NCBI RefSeq assembly: GCF_029962605.1
Contig: NZ_CP124750.1
Span: forward strand, 1,364,001 to 1,428,000
Length of the DNA: 64,000 nt
Origin: Serratia sarumanii
Lineage (GTDB): Bacteria > Pseudomonadota > Gammaproteobacteria > Enterobacterales > Enterobacteriaceae
Direction: 5' to 3'
Position numbers and translations under genes: made by a program
The notes under the pieces: generated by a model
The model's database searches: none
The model's input: only the letters and a program-made list of their open reading frames with translations
What the model was told of the DNA's origin: nothing
Shown here: one piece after another, positions 1 to 8,638 of the stretch
How the letters are laid out: each line of letters opens with the position of its first letter
Position numbering within the stretch: position 1 is the first letter of the stretch

Positions 1-81
1 GCGGCCAATGCCGAACGTGCAAAAATGACAGCGGGCGGAGATTATTACCCCGGCATGCGTTTTTATTTTATTGAGGCTTAA
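1..81 (+). CDS. possible 3' end of an upstream gene (partial)
   Basis: Frame 1 is open from the window edge to a TAA at 79-81 and ends in an aromatic-rich tail (DYYPGMRFYFIEA). Such a tail would suit the last beta-strand of an outer-membrane barrel, but 26 residues are too few to identify a family. Another frame is also open here, so the call rests only on composition and on position before an AT-rich intergenic stretch. Confidence 0.3.
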   Translation, partial: AANAERAKMTAGGDYYPGMRFYFIEA

Positions 82-144
82 CTTAATCACCGCTATTAAT
101 GCATTAGGGTTGTGTTAATCTAGGCCGCCATTATACCGTACCGA

Positions 145-167
145 TATTCACACTGTATTTGTGAATA
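145..167. promoter_or_regulatory. inverted repeat upstream of the first gene
   Basis: TATTCACA and TGTGAATA are perfect 8-bp arms around a 7-bp centre, lying about 40 bp before the ATG at 207 in an AT-rich promoter region. The half-sites resemble those of CRP/FNR but in the opposite order, so I do not assign a regulator. Confidence 0.3.
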
Positions 168-206
168 ATTAAAAATTAAATAATTCATTATTAAAACGAG
201 TTAACA

Positions 207-599
207 ATGAAAAAAAACATTCTGACCGGCATGATTGCCGCGACTCTGGGCCTGTTCAACACCGCTAACGCTGAAGGGATGGATCCTGCCGCATTGAAAA
301 ACGTCTATGACATCACGCGCAATACCGCCGGGTTGATGTCCTACTGTGTCGATAAAGGTTTCCTGAAAGCCGACAGCATCGACAACGCCAAGAAAATGGT
401 GGCCTACGTGGCGGCTATTCCCGGCGGCGTCGACACCCGCGACGGCGACAAGCGCGAAGCGATGGGCCGAGAAGGCAATGTGCTGAACGACGACGGCAAA
501 GTGGTCGCGTTGGAAAAAGAAGCGCCGCAGGGGCTGCAGGCATGGTGCCAGCAGGCTGACGAAGGGATCCGCCAGGGGCTGACGTCTATCGGTCAGTAA
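207..599 (+). CDS. small secreted protein of unknown function
   Basis: This 130-residue protein has a clear signal peptide (basic start, hydrophobic core, probable cleavage after ANA at residue 22), so the mature protein should be periplasmic or secreted. Two cysteines remain after cleavage (C47 and C114) and could form one disulfide. The two-Cys small-helical look vaguely recalls T6SS immunity or HdeA-type proteins, but I see no diagnostic motif and do not claim either. It is monocistronic, behind a long AT-rich leader with an inverted repeat at 145-167. The start at 207 is favoured because the signal peptide begins there. Confidence 0.75.
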   Translation: MKKNILTGMIAATLGLFNTANAEGMDPAALKNVYDITRNTAGLMSYCVDKGFLKADSIDNAKKMVAYVAAIPGGVDTRDGDKREAMGREGNVLNDDGKVVALEKEAPQGLQAWCQQADEGIRQGLTSIGQ

Positions 600-741
600 G
601 TCTTCTTCACGCGCCCTTACAGGGCCGATGGGATCCGTCGCCACACCGGCGGATCCGCTTCCAGGATCGCATTCACGCCTCGTTTTACCTCCCGAGTACC
701 CGCATCCGGTTTGATCCCGCTGATTGTTTCGCCATGCACAT

Positions 742-765
742 CGCTATATTATTTTCTATACAACG
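742..765. promoter_or_regulatory. ModE-type molybdate operator
   Basis: The 24-mer has half-sites CGCTATATT and TATACAACG separated by 6 bp. This matches the architecture of the E. coli modA operator (CGTTATATT-N6-TACATAACG, from memory) at about 15 of 18 arm positions. It lies 21 bp before the ATG at 786, where a repressor would block transcription of the four-gene ABC operon. The site is seen directly; ModE binding is inferred. Confidence 0.7.
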
Positions 766-785
766 ATAATCAACCGGTCACTGCC

Positions 786-1835
786 ATGTTTAACTTTCTC
801 CCGCGCCTGCTGTTGGCGCTTGTTTTGTTTTCCACCGCCGCCCAGGCGGATCGCCAGGTCACCGATCAGCTCAATCGCCAGGTCACGCTGCCCGATCGCA
901 TCACCCGCGCGGTGGTGCTGCAACACCAGACGTTGAACCTGTTGGTGCAGCTTGATGCGATGCCTCAGGTGGTCGGTGTGCTCAGCAGTTGGAAAAAGCA
1001 GCTGGGGCCAAACTACCTGCGGCTGGCGCCGACGTTGGCAACCCTGCCGATGCCGGGCGATCTGACTTCGGTGAATATCGAGAGCCTGCTCGGCCTGCAT
1101 CCGCAGGTGGTGTTCGTGGCCAACTATGCGCCGCCGGAGATGATTGCGCAGATCGAACGGGCGGGCATTCCGGTGGTGGCTATCTCGCTGCGCCGCGAGG
1201 CGGCCGATCAGGCGGGTAAAATGAATCCGCAGCTGAGCGATGAGGATCGGGCCTATACGCTGGGGCTGCAGGACGGCATTCGCCTGATCGGCGAGGTGAT
1301 GTCGCGTCAGCCTCAGGCAGAAGCCCTGATTAAGGACGTCATTCAGCAGCGCGCGTTGGTCGCCGAACGGCTGCGCGATCTGCCGGAAAATCAGCGGGTG
1401 CGGGTGTATATGGCCAACCCCGATCTCACCACCTACGGCGCCGGCAAATATACCGGGTTGATGATGCGGCACGCCGGTGCGCTCAACGTAGCGGCGAAGG
1501 ACATTCAGGGGTTTAAACAGGTTTCTATCGAGGATGTCCTGAAGTGGGATCCGGCGGTGATTTTCGTGCAGGAGCGCTACCCGGAGGTGGTGAAACAGAT
1601 CCTGACGTCACCGCAGTGGCAGCCGATCGACGCGGTGAAGAATAAGCGGGTCTACCTGATGCCGGAGTACGCCAAGGCCTGGGGGTATCCAATGCCGGAA
1701 GCGATGGCGTTGGGTGAGTTGTGGATGGCGAAAAAACTTTACCCGCAGCGTTTTGCCGATATCAATCTGCAGCAGCGGGTCGACGCTTACTATCAACGTT
1801 ATTACCGCGCCACCTGCTGCCAGAGCGGGCAATGA
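786..1835 (+). CDS. ABC transporter periplasmic binding protein, MolA/BtuF-like (probable molybdate or tungstate)
   Basis: This 349-residue protein is a TroA/BtuF-fold binding protein of the kind that serves BtuCD-type importers. Residues 1-21 form a signal peptide ending in AQA, which is why the ATG at 786 is preferred over an in-frame start at 711. It is the first gene of an operon with a FecCD-type permease and an ATPase, overlapping the permease by ATGA. Length and partners resemble Haemophilus MolABC, a known type II molybdate/tungstate importer. The ModE-like box at 742-765 supports molybdate rather than iron-siderophore or cobalamin, which remain the alternatives. Confidence 0.75.
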   Translation: MFNFLPRLLLALVLFSTAAQADRQVTDQLNRQVTLPDRITRAVVLQHQTLNLLVQLDAMPQVVGVLSSWKKQLGPNYLRLAPTLATLPMPGDLTSVNIESLLGLHPQVVFVANYAPPEMIAQIERAGIPVVAISLRREAADQAGKMNPQLSDEDRAYTLGLQDGIRLIGEVMSRQPQAEALIKDVIQQRALVAERLRDLPENQRVRVYMANPDLTTYGAGKYTGLMMRHAGALNVAAKDIQGFKQVSIEDVLKWDPAVIFVQERYPEVVKQILTSPQWQPIDAVKNKRVYLMPEYAKAWGYPMPEAMALGELWMAKKLYPQRFADINLQQRVDAYYQRYYRATCCQSGQ

Positions 1836-2833
1836 GGCTGGGCTGGCTGGCATTGTTGACGCTGTGCTGCGCGCTGTTTTCGCTCGGCGTTGGCCGCTTT
1901 CAGGTGCCAATAACGCACAGCCTGATGATTTTGCTGGAGCCGTTCACCGGGCAGCATTATGCCGGCATCGATGCTATCCAACGCCAGGTGATCCTGGTTG
2001 TGCGCGTGCCGCGAGTGCTGTTGGCGATGGGCGCCGGCGCAGCGCTGGCCCTGTGCGGCGCGGCTTTGCAAGGCGTCTTTCGCAACCCGCTGGTCGACCC
2101 GCATATCATCGGCGTGTCGTCCGGCGCGGCCTTTGGCGGCACGCTGGCTATCCTGCTCAGCCTGCCATTGGCGGCGCTGCTGCTGTCGGCTTTTGTTTTC
2201 GGCATGGCGGCGCTGCTGCTGATTTTCACTCTCACCAGCGCCATTGCGCGGCGCAATATTCTCTCTTTGGTACTGGCGGGAGTGATCCTCAGCGGCTTCT
2301 TCTCAGCCTGCGTCAGCCTGATGCAATATCTGGCGGATACCGAAGAGAAACTGCCGAGCATCGTGTTTTGGCTGCTCGGCAGCTTTGCCACCGCCGATCG
2401 GCAAAAGCTGCTGATGCTGTTTGTGCCTTTGCTGTTGGCCGGCGGCTTGCTGTTGGCGCTGCGCTGGCGCATCAATCTGCTGTCGTTGGGTGATGAGGAT
2501 GCCGGTGCATTGGGCATCAACGTTGAGCGCACCCGCTGGCTGATTTTGACGCTGTGCGCCGCCATCGTGGCCGCCCAGGTGGCGGTCAGCGGCAGCATCG
2601 GTTGGGTCGGCTTGGTGATCCCGCACGTGGCGAGGCGGCTGGTGGGGCCGGATCACCGGCGCCTGTTGCCGGCTTCACTTTGCCTGGGGGCCCTGTACAT
2701 GCTGGTGATCGACGATTTGGCGCGCACGCTGAGCAGCAGCGAAATCCCGCTGGGCATTCTGACCGCGCTGATTGGCGCGCCGCTGTTCGCGCTGCTGCTG
2801 CGTCGCGCGCAAGTGAGAGGCTGGCATGACTGA
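1832..2833 (+). CDS. FecCD/BtuC-type ABC permease (probable molybdate)
   Basis: This 333-residue polytopic inner-membrane protein of the FecCD family would form the homodimeric channel of a type II importer. Several family features are visible: a GAGAALALCGAALQG segment near residue 70, followed by the N-P-L-V-D-P-H-I-I-G-V-S-S-G-A loop that is highly characteristic of BtuC/FecCD permeases, and a late GLVIPHVARRLVGPDHR stretch that contacts the ATPase. The start at 1832 overlaps the upstream stop by ATGA. It overlaps the downstream ATPase gene by 8 bp, which indicates translational coupling. Confidence 0.88.
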   Translation: MRLGWLALLTLCCALFSLGVGRFQVPITHSLMILLEPFTGQHYAGIDAIQRQVILVVRVPRVLLAMGAGAALALCGAALQGVFRNPLVDPHIIGVSSGAAFGGTLAILLSLPLAALLLSAFVFGMAALLLIFTLTSAIARRNILSLVLAGVILSGFFSACVSLMQYLADTEEKLPSIVFWLLGSFATADRQKLLMLFVPLLLAGGLLLALRWRINLLSLGDEDAGALGINVERTRWLILTLCAAIVAAQVAVSGSIGWVGLVIPHVARRLVGPDHRRLLPASLCLGALYMLVIDDLARTLSSSEIPLGILTALIGAPLFALLLRRAQVRGWHD

Positions 2834-3605
2834 CACCTTATTGGCCGCCAGGGGCGTGAGTTTCGCCTGGCCGGGCGGGGCTCCGCTGTTCCAACATCTG
2901 GACATTCAGCTGCGGCGCGGCGAAGTGCTGGCGATATTGGGCCCGAATGGGCGTGGCAAGAGCACGCTGCTGCAGCTGTTGTTAGGCAGCCTGACGCCGC
3001 AATCCGGCGAGATTGAGCGCCACGGTGAGATGGGCTTTGTCCCGCAGCACTTTGCGCCGCCGTTCGCCTATCGGGTGCTGGATATCGTATTGATGGGGCG
3101 GGCGCGCCATGTCGGCCTGTTCCGTTCACCGTCAGCCGAGGACCATCGGCTGGCGAGAGAAGCGTTGCAGTCGTTGGATTTGCAGCACCTGGCAGAGCGC
3201 GAGTTTGGCAGCCTATCCGGCGGTCAACGTCAATTAGTGATGATCGCCCGCGCGTTGGCGATGCGCTGCGAGGTGTTGATCCTGGATGAACCGACTTCGG
3301 CGCTGGATCTGCATTATCAGGATCGGGTGTTGAGCCTGATGGCGAGCCTGGCGCGGGAGCAGCAGTTGGCGGTGGTGTTCTCTACGCATCAACCCAATCA
3401 TGCTCACGCGGTGGCCGATCGGGCTTTGCTGTTGGGCAAGGAAGGGCGCAGCCGGCTCGGTGCCTGCCGCGAGGTGTTAACGGCGCAATCCCTGTCACCC
3501 CTGTTCGAGCTGGCGATCGAACGGGTGCCGCTGACGGTGGCGGGCCGCCGCTACGCGACGCTGGTGCCGCTGTATCGCAGCCAACTGGAGCGACATGATG
3601 AGTGA
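2826..3605 (+). CDS. ABC transporter ATP-binding protein, FepC/BtuD-like (probable molybdate)
   Basis: This 259-residue ATPase powers the importer formed with the preceding permease. Walker A is GPNGRGKST (residues 39-47), with Arg where Ala or Ser is more usual. The signature LSGGQ is at 130-134, Walker B LILDEPTSALD ends near 161, and the switch His is in STHQPN. The start overlaps the permease stop by 8 bp and the end overlaps the next gene by 11 bp, so the four genes are one translationally coupled unit. Confidence 0.88.
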   Translation: MTDTLLAARGVSFAWPGGAPLFQHLDIQLRRGEVLAILGPNGRGKSTLLQLLLGSLTPQSGEIERHGEMGFVPQHFAPPFAYRVLDIVLMGRARHVGLFRSPSAEDHRLAREALQSLDLQHLAEREFGSLSGGQRQLVMIARALAMRCEVLILDEPTSALDLHYQDRVLSLMASLAREQQLAVVFSTHQPNHAHAVADRALLLGKEGRSRLGACREVLTAQSLSPLFELAIERVPLTVAGRRYATLVPLYRSQLERHDE

Positions 3606-4323
3606 TATCCTGCTGTTTGCCGCCGGCAGCCTGCGGCTGGCGTTTGCGCCGCTGCTGTCGGCGTTTCAGCGGCGCGCCAGGCAAAAAGTCACGGCGGAAT
3701 TCGGCCCGGCGGGGTTGTTGCGCCAGCGGATAGAGAATGGCGAGCGGCCACAGCTGTTCGCCTCGGCCAACGTGGCGCACCCGCAAAGGTTGGCGGATCT
3801 TGGGATAGCGGGGGCGGTGCAGATTTTTGCGCGCAATCGGCTCTGTGTGACGGTACGCAACGTGCCGGCATTAACCGAACGTCCGCTGCCGCAGGTGCTG
3901 TTCGATCCCCACTGGCGCCTTGCTACCTCGACACCGGAGGCAGATCCTTCCGGCGATTATGCGCTGCAGCTTTTCGAACGTTGTGAGCAATACTGGTCGG
4001 GGCAAGGGGAAGCGTTGCGCCGCCGGGCGCTGCCGTTGGTTGGCGGCAGGGATTCTGCCCCGGTGCCGGCGGGCCGATTGGCAGCGGAATATCTGATCGC
4101 CGGCGGGCAGGCGGATATTTTTCTCGGCTACGCCAGCTATGCTCCGGCCTTAGCCGCCTACCCGACGTTGGCGGTGCGGCCGTTGGCGCCGCCGCTGGAC
4201 ATCGAGGCGGATTACGGTTTATGCCTGTTGGATGACGGCGCGCAGCGGTTAGCCGCATTTATCTTGAGCGAACAGGGGCAGGAAATCCTGAGCCGACACG
4301 GGTTTATGCGGCGCGCGGAATGA
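3595..4323 (+). CDS. ModA-like solute-binding protein without a signal peptide
   Basis: This 242-residue protein has the start and layout of a type II periplasmic binding protein of the ModA/sulfate class: ILLFAAGSLRLAF at the N terminus, where ModA has its first substrate loop, and a late GYASYAPAL stretch. The N terminus (MMSDILLFAAGSL) goes straight into the first beta-strand, with no signal peptide and no in-frame upstream start that adds one. It overlaps the ATPase gene by 11 bp. If the frame is right, the protein is cytoplasmic and could buffer, sense or hand over the oxyanion imported by the upstream transporter. Methionine 2 at 3598 is an alternative start. Confidence 0.7.
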   Translation: MMSDILLFAAGSLRLAFAPLLSAFQRRARQKVTAEFGPAGLLRQRIENGERPQLFASANVAHPQRLADLGIAGAVQIFARNRLCVTVRNVPALTERPLPQVLFDPHWRLATSTPEADPSGDYALQLFERCEQYWSGQGEALRRRALPLVGGRDSAPVPAGRLAAEYLIAGGQADIFLGYASYAPALAAYPTLAVRPLAPPLDIEADYGLCLLDDGAQRLAAFILSEQGQEILSRHGFMRRAE

Positions 4324-4351
4324 CTCGCCGGGCCTGGCGGCCCGGAGAATG

Positions 4352-5161
4352 TTACCAGAACAGCGGTGTGGTGTTTTCAGCCAGAAACGCCAGCAGGATT
4401 TCGTTGACCGCCGTCGGGTTTTCCTTGTTGCTGATATGCCCGGCGTTGGGGATCAGCACGTGCCGACAGCCGAGAAGATCGGCCATGCGCTGGCCTTCCG
4501 CCGGCGGGCGCGGTTTATCCTGCGCGCCGGTGATGACGATGCTGGCGGCGGTGATGTTTTCCAGCAGCGCCAGCTTGTCGGGGCGACCGAAGATCATCCG
4601 GCCCAGCGGGACGATGCTCTCGCGCAGGCGAGCGGCGGGCAGGCTCTGCAGATGGGCCAACAATGGTTGCGACAACGCATCGGGTACTTCGTCGGAATAA
4701 AACTGCGCGGCGATATACTCCAGCAACGGCGAGGTGATGGCGCCGGCCTGTTCAACGGCCGCCAGCATGCCCATATAACGCTGCCGCGCCTCCGGCGTTT
4801 CGTCGCCCAGATAGCTGTCCATCAGCGCCAGCACCTTGACCCGCTCAGGCGCCAGTGCTGCCAGTTCGGCGCCCCACATGCCGCCGACGGACAGGCCGAC
4901 GATGCCGAACTCTTCAATATCCAAGCGATTCATCAGCGCCAAATGATCGGCGGCGATATCCGACAGGCTGTTTCGCCCGGCCGGCAGCGCCGGTGAGTCG
5001 CCGTGGCCCCAGAGATCCGGCACGATCAGGCGGTAGCGTTTCGCCAGCGCTTCGAACTGCGGTGCCCACATGTTCAGATCGAACAGATAGCTGTGGCCCA
5101 GCAGCAACGGAAAGCCTGAGCCCACGTCGAGATAATGCAGGGATTTGCCCATCGTTGGCAT
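4352..5161 (-). CDS. alpha/beta hydrolase
   Basis: This 269-residue alpha/beta-hydrolase fold protein shows the nucleophile elbow GLSVGG (Ser91), an oxyanion-region LGHSYLFD near residue 21, a GAQDKPRPP acid loop (Asp near 220) and the catalytic histidine in NAGHISN. It resembles 3-oxoadipate enol-lactonase and haloperoxidase-like esterases, but nothing fixes the substrate. It is monocistronic and convergent with the ABC operon, 28 bp apart. A dyad at 5230-5255 lies upstream. There is no signal peptide, so it is cytoplasmic. Confidence 0.8.
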   Translation of the reverse strand: MPTMGKSLHYLDVGSGFPLLLGHSYLFDLNMWAPQFEALAKRYRLIVPDLWGHGDSPALPAGRNSLSDIAADHLALMNRLDIEEFGIVGLSVGGMWGAELAALAPERVKVLALMDSYLGDETPEARQRYMGMLAAVEQAGAITSPLLEYIAAQFYSDEVPDALSQPLLAHLQSLPAARLRESIVPLGRMIFGRPDKLALLENITAASIVITGAQDKPRPPAEGQRMADLLGCRHVLIPNAGHISNKENPTAVNEILLAFLAENTTPLFW

Positions 5162-5229
5162 CTTATCGGTTCCTTATATAAAGAGAGTCCGGCTGCTTAT
5201 ATCACACTCATATTCAACCTGCGGTATTA

Positions 5230-5255
5230 ATTTACCTTAAATTACTTAGGTAAAT
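5230..5255. promoter_or_regulatory. palindromic operator candidate between the hydrolase gene and cdh
   Basis: ATTTACCT and AGGTAAAT are perfect 8-bp arms with a 10-bp AT-rich centre, 69 bp upstream of the hydrolase start and 134 bp upstream of cdh. The size suits a dimeric repressor. No regulator gene is adjacent, so the factor is unknown. Confidence 0.4.
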
Positions 5256-5388
5256 CCTTATTTTTAATTTCTCTTGATAACAAGACGTCAATGAAAGGTA
5301 ACGCTAAGGATAATATTCTGGTGACGATAAGCGCCTTGGTTTATGCTGGCGCTCCTTTCAAGATGGAATAGCTAAACAGGGAGTCACG

Positions 5389-6144
5389 ATGAAAAGACTT
5401 TTCAGACTATTAATTATTTTGCTTGTTATTTTGCTGCTGGCGGCGGTGCTGTGGTGGTTCTTCGGGCGTGGTAATCCGAATGCGCTGTGGCAAATCGTCA
5501 GCCAACAGTGCGTGCCCAATCAGCAGCAGAACAACGATCCGGCGCCCTGCTTAAAGGTTGATTTAACACAGGGTTATGTGCTGTTTAAGGACAGCAAAGG
5601 CCCCTATCACGATCTGGTGATGCCAACCGAAAAGGTCAGCGGCATCGAGAGCCCGGCATTGCAGACGGAGCACGCGCCGCCTTATTTCGCCCAGGCCTGG
5701 AATAACCGCGAACATATATCCGGCGAGTTGGGTAAGCCGTTAAAAGATGCGTGGCTTTCGCTGGCGGTCAATTCGAAATATGGCCGTTCTCAGGATCAGC
5801 TGCATATTCACGTTGCCTGCCTGCGTCAGGATATCTATAACGCGCTGGGGCAACAGGCGGAGCAATTAGATCAGCAGTGGCGCCCGCTGGCGGTGAAATT
5901 GGTCGGCCACCAATATCTGGCCAGAAAATTGGCGGGCACCGATTTAACCCAGGAAGATCCTTTCCGTTTGCTGCACAACTATGTGGTCGAGCAGGGCGAC
6001 AGCATCGGCAATTATGGCCTGGCGCTGGCGGTCAGCCCGCAGGGTGAGATGCTGCTGTTGGCCAACCGTTTGAAGTTGACCGATCTGAACCTGGGCTCGG
6101 CCGGCGAAATTCAGGACTACCACTGCGCGGTGGCGGGGAACTGA
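5389..6144 (+). CDS. cdh: CDP-diacylglycerol pyrophosphatase
   Basis: This 251-residue protein has the same length as E. coli Cdh and shares its blocks: CVPNQQQN, a GYV...KD...GP...VMPT run, and the HIT-like catalytic LHIHVAC (His139, His141). It hydrolyses CDP-diacylglycerol to phosphatidate and CMP at the inner membrane. Residues 5-25 form an N-terminal membrane anchor that places the catalytic domain in the periplasm. The start at 5389 follows AGGGAGTC. It is monocistronic, followed by a hairpin at 6155-6180. Confidence 0.93.
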   Translation: MKRLFRLLIILLVILLLAAVLWWFFGRGNPNALWQIVSQQCVPNQQQNNDPAPCLKVDLTQGYVLFKDSKGPYHDLVMPTEKVSGIESPALQTEHAPPYFAQAWNNREHISGELGKPLKDAWLSLAVNSKYGRSQDQLHIHVACLRQDIYNALGQQAEQLDQQWRPLAVKLVGHQYLARKLAGTDLTQEDPFRLLHNYVVEQGDSIGNYGLALAVSPQGEMLLLANRLKLTDLNLGSAGEIQDYHCAVAGN

Positions 6145-6154
6145 GTTTTTCTTA

Positions 6155-6180
6155 TCGCTCCCCGCGTTGTCGGGGAGCGA
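6155..6180 (+). terminator. hairpin downstream of cdh
   Basis: TCGCTCCCCG and CGGGGAGCGA are perfect 10-bp arms with a 6-nt loop, starting 11 bp after the cdh stop. There is no clean T-run, so this may be a weak or factor-assisted terminator. Confidence 0.5.
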
Positions 6181-6270
6181 ATCTGTAAAAATGCGATATA
6201 TCGCTCTGTATTAACTGAATTTTATTTTATTCCGCGACATCTGCTTGATCCTGTCATAACGTCCGATCTA

Positions 6271-6298
6271 TTATTTGTTTGCACAAGCAAATAAATAA
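6271..6298. promoter_or_regulatory. MarR-type operator for the molybdenum hydroxylase operon
   Basis: TTATTTGTTTGC and GCAAATAAATAA are 12-bp arms matching at 11 positions around a 4-bp centre. The dyad lies 16 bp before the MarR-family gene start at 6315, which is the usual place for autoregulation by a MarR repressor. Binding is inferred. Confidence 0.65.
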
Positions 6299-6314
6299 TC
6301 GAGAGCAATCCGGT

Positions 6315-6839
6315 ATGTCACAACCACGCAAACTTCCTGCTGCGCTGGGCATCCATCTGGATGTGACCAATCGCCTGTGGCGCACGGCGATGGACCAGTC
6401 GGTAAAAATGACCAATCTGACGCGCCCGCACTGGCTGGCGCTGAGTGCGATTGCCGATTTGGGGGATGGCTGCACCCTGAAAGACGTTTCGCAGCATTTG
6501 AACGCCGAAGTCTCGACGATGTCGCGTGCGTTGCTGTTTTTGGAAAAAAATCGGCTGATCGCTCGCGATGCCCTGTCTGAGGATAAGCGCGCTAAAGGCG
6601 TGAGAATGACCGCGGCCGGGCAGGAGATGCTGGCGCAGTTGGATCACTCCAGCCAACAGGCACGGCAAAAGCTGCTCAACGGCATTTCGGCCGGCGATCT
6701 GGAGGCTTTTTACCGCGTATTGTTTGGCATCAAACATAACGCGATAGCGATGCTCGAACAGGAAAATCTATTGCCGGACGAGTTTGCGCTGTTGGCGGAG
6801 GAGCGAGCAGGTGCGATGAAGCCGGAAGGTGAAGCGTGA
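6315..6839 (+). CDS. MarR/SlyA-family transcriptional regulator
   Basis: This 174-residue winged-helix regulator has SlyA-like landmarks: LTRPHWLALSAIAD leading into the DNA-binding helices, LNAEVSTMSRALLFLEKNRLI as the recognition helix and wing entry, and DKRAKGVRMTAAGQE as the wing. It is the first gene of an operon with a cytochrome c and a molybdenum hydroxylase, and overlaps the cytochrome gene by GTGA. Start 6315 (MSQPRK) is favoured over 6279 because 6279 falls inside the palindrome at 6271-6298. It probably represses its own operon until an aldehyde or aromatic ligand binds. Confidence 0.85.
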   Translation: MSQPRKLPAALGIHLDVTNRLWRTAMDQSVKMTNLTRPHWLALSAIADLGDGCTLKDVSQHLNAEVSTMSRALLFLEKNRLIARDALSEDKRAKGVRMTAAGQEMLAQLDHSSQQARQKLLNGISAGDLEAFYRVLFGIKHNAIAMLEQENLLPDEFALLAEERAGAMKPEGEA

Positions 6840-8167
6840 ACGGCCGCTGGCGGAGAGCACAACAGCTGTGCGTTATCGCGTTGGGGATCTTCTCCTGCCC
6901 GGTCTTCGCCAGCCAGAATGACCAACAGGTCATCGCACGCGGAAAATACCTGGCGATCGCCGCAGATTGCGCGGCTTGTCACCGCGGCAGCGCCCAACAG
7001 GACGCCCCCTACGTCGGCGGTTATGCCATCGCTTCGCCGATGGGCGATATCATCGCCAGCAATATCACGCCCGCCAAAGGAACCGGCATTGGCGACTACA
7101 GTGAGCCAGAGTTTCGCCGCGCGTTAACGCAGGGCATCCGGCGAGACGGCCAACCCTTGTATCCCGCCATGCCCTATACCGCTTATCGGGGGCTGAGCGA
7201 TGACGATCTGCACGCGCTGTATCGTTATTTCATGGCCGGCGTCGCCCCGGTCGATCGCGCGGTGCCTGAGACCCAACTGGCGTTCCCTTTTTCCTGGCGT
7301 TATGCGATCCACGGCTGGAACTGGCTGTTTCTGAAAAAAACGCCCGTCGATGAAGACGTGAAAAAAGCGCGTGGTCGCTATCTGGTGGATGTTTTGGGGC
7401 ATTGCTCGGCGTGTCACAGCCCGCGCAACGCGATGATGGCCGAACGCGACGATCGCTATCTGGCGGGCGGGGAGGCCGGCGGTTGGATCGCGCCGAATAT
7501 CACCTCGGATCCTGTCAGCGGCATCGGCGGCTGGAGCAGGGAAGAGTTGGTGCAGTATTTGCGTACCGGGCGCAATGATAAAGCCCAGGCGGCCGGCGGC
7601 ATGGCGGAGGCGGTGGAGCACAGCCTGCGTTTCCTGAGCGACGACGATCTTGACGCCATCGCCGACTGGCTTAAACAGACGCCGCCGATCGCCACCGCGC
7701 AAGGAACGAAAGCGGCCTATGCCTATCAGGGAGGCGGTGAAGGCCGTGCCGCCGGGCAGGCGCTGTATGCCGCTGCCTGCGCCAGTTGCCACCGCCTGGG
7801 CGGCGAAGGCGCCTACGACGGCCATTTCCCTTCTTTGACACACAATTCCACCGTAGGCAGCGAGCAGGCCAATAACCTGATCATGGTGATGCTGCATGGC
7901 GTGCAGCGCCAGGGAGAGACGCTGCAAACCTGGATGCCGGGATTCGCCGACAGCCTGGATGACCGGCAACTGGCCGAGCTGGGCAATTACGTATTGCAGC
8001 AATTCGGCAATCCGGCGGTCAGGATAACGCCGGAGCAAGTGGCTCAGCTGCGGGCTGGCGGTGAGAAACCGTGGTTGATCGCGTCACTGCCTTATGTGTT
8101 TTGGGGCGGGGTATTGCTGGCATTGATCGTCATCGGGGCGTGGGTGAAACGTCGGGTGAAGCGTTGA
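6836..8167 (+). CDS. triheme membrane-anchored cytochrome c, electron acceptor of the molybdenum hydroxylase
   Basis: This 443-residue protein carries three CXXCH heme sites (Cys45-His49, Cys190-His194, Cys315-His319), an N-terminal signal sequence and a C-terminal membrane helix (about 418-438) followed by a basic tail. This is the layout of the cytochrome subunit of periplasmic aldehyde, alcohol or gluconate dehydrogenases. The start is GTG at 6836, overlapping the MarR stop and preceded by GGAAGGTGAA. It should pass electrons from the 2Fe-2S subunit encoded next to the quinone pool or a terminal oxidase. Confidence 0.88.
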   Translation: MNGRWRRAQQLCVIALGIFSCPVFASQNDQQVIARGKYLAIAADCAACHRGSAQQDAPYVGGYAIASPMGDIIASNITPAKGTGIGDYSEPEFRRALTQGIRRDGQPLYPAMPYTAYRGLSDDDLHALYRYFMAGVAPVDRAVPETQLAFPFSWRYAIHGWNWLFLKKTPVDEDVKKARGRYLVDVLGHCSACHSPRNAMMAERDDRYLAGGEAGGWIAPNITSDPVSGIGGWSREELVQYLRTGRNDKAQAAGGMAEAVEHSLRFLSDDDLDAIADWLKQTPPIATAQGTKAAYAYQGGGEGRAAGQALYAAACASCHRLGGEGAYDGHFPSLTHNSTVGSEQANNLIMVMLHGVQRQGETLQTWMPGFADSLDDRQLAELGNYVLQQFGNPAVRITPEQVAQLRAGGEKPWLIASLPYVFWGGVLLALIVIGAWVKRRVKR

Positions 8168-8183
8168 GCGAGGAGAGAGTGGC

Positions 8184-8636
8184 ATGAAGTTCAATCTGAA
8201 CGGCCAGGCGGTCGAATTTAACGGCGAGCAGGATACGCCGCTGCTGTGGGTGATCCGGGAACATTTTAAGTTAACCGGCACCAAGTTCGGCTGCGGTATC
8301 GGCGCCTGCGGCGCCTGTACGGTGCATGTCGACGGTAAGGCAGTGCGTTCATGTTGCTATCCGCTGCAATTGGTACGCGATCGGCAGGTGACCACTATCG
8401 AAGGATTGTCCACCGATCGCAGTCATCCGGTGCAGCAGGCCTGGATAGCGGAGGATGTGCCGCAGTGCGGCTACTGCCAATCGGGCATGATCATGGCGGT
8501 CAGCGCGTTGCTGGCGGAGCACCCGAAGCCGGACGACCGGCAGATAGATACCGGCCTGACCAATCTGTGCCGCTGCGCCACTTATCACCGTATCCGCGCG
8601 GCGGTGCACCGCGCCGCCGACAAGGGAGAACCCTAA
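8184..8636 (+). CDS. 2Fe-2S subunit of xanthine-oxidase-family molybdenum hydroxylase (IorA-like)
   Basis: This 150-residue small subunit has eight cluster cysteines in the canonical order: C37, C42, C45 and C57 (plant-ferredoxin-type cluster), then C95, C98, C129 and C131 (helical cluster). The family includes IorA of isoquinoline 1-oxidoreductase and the small subunits of aldehyde and nicotinate dehydrogenases. It transfers electrons from the molybdopterin subunit encoded 2 bp downstream to the cytochrome encoded upstream. It has no signal peptide, so export probably occurs as a hitchhiker with the Tat-signal large subunit. Confidence 0.92.
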   Translation: MKFNLNGQAVEFNGEQDTPLLWVIREHFKLTGTKFGCGIGACGACTVHVDGKAVRSCCYPLQLVRDRQVTTIEGLSTDRSHPVQQAWIAEDVPQCGYCQSGMIMAVSALLAEHPKPDDRQIDTGLTNLCRCATYHRIRAAVHRAADKGEP

Positions 8637-8638
8637 GC

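Noticed and set aside
8351..8638. In-frame N-terminal extension of the molybdopterin subunit
   Set aside because: It overlaps the 2Fe-2S gene in another frame, while the Tat signal begins exactly at 8639 and fits the family length.
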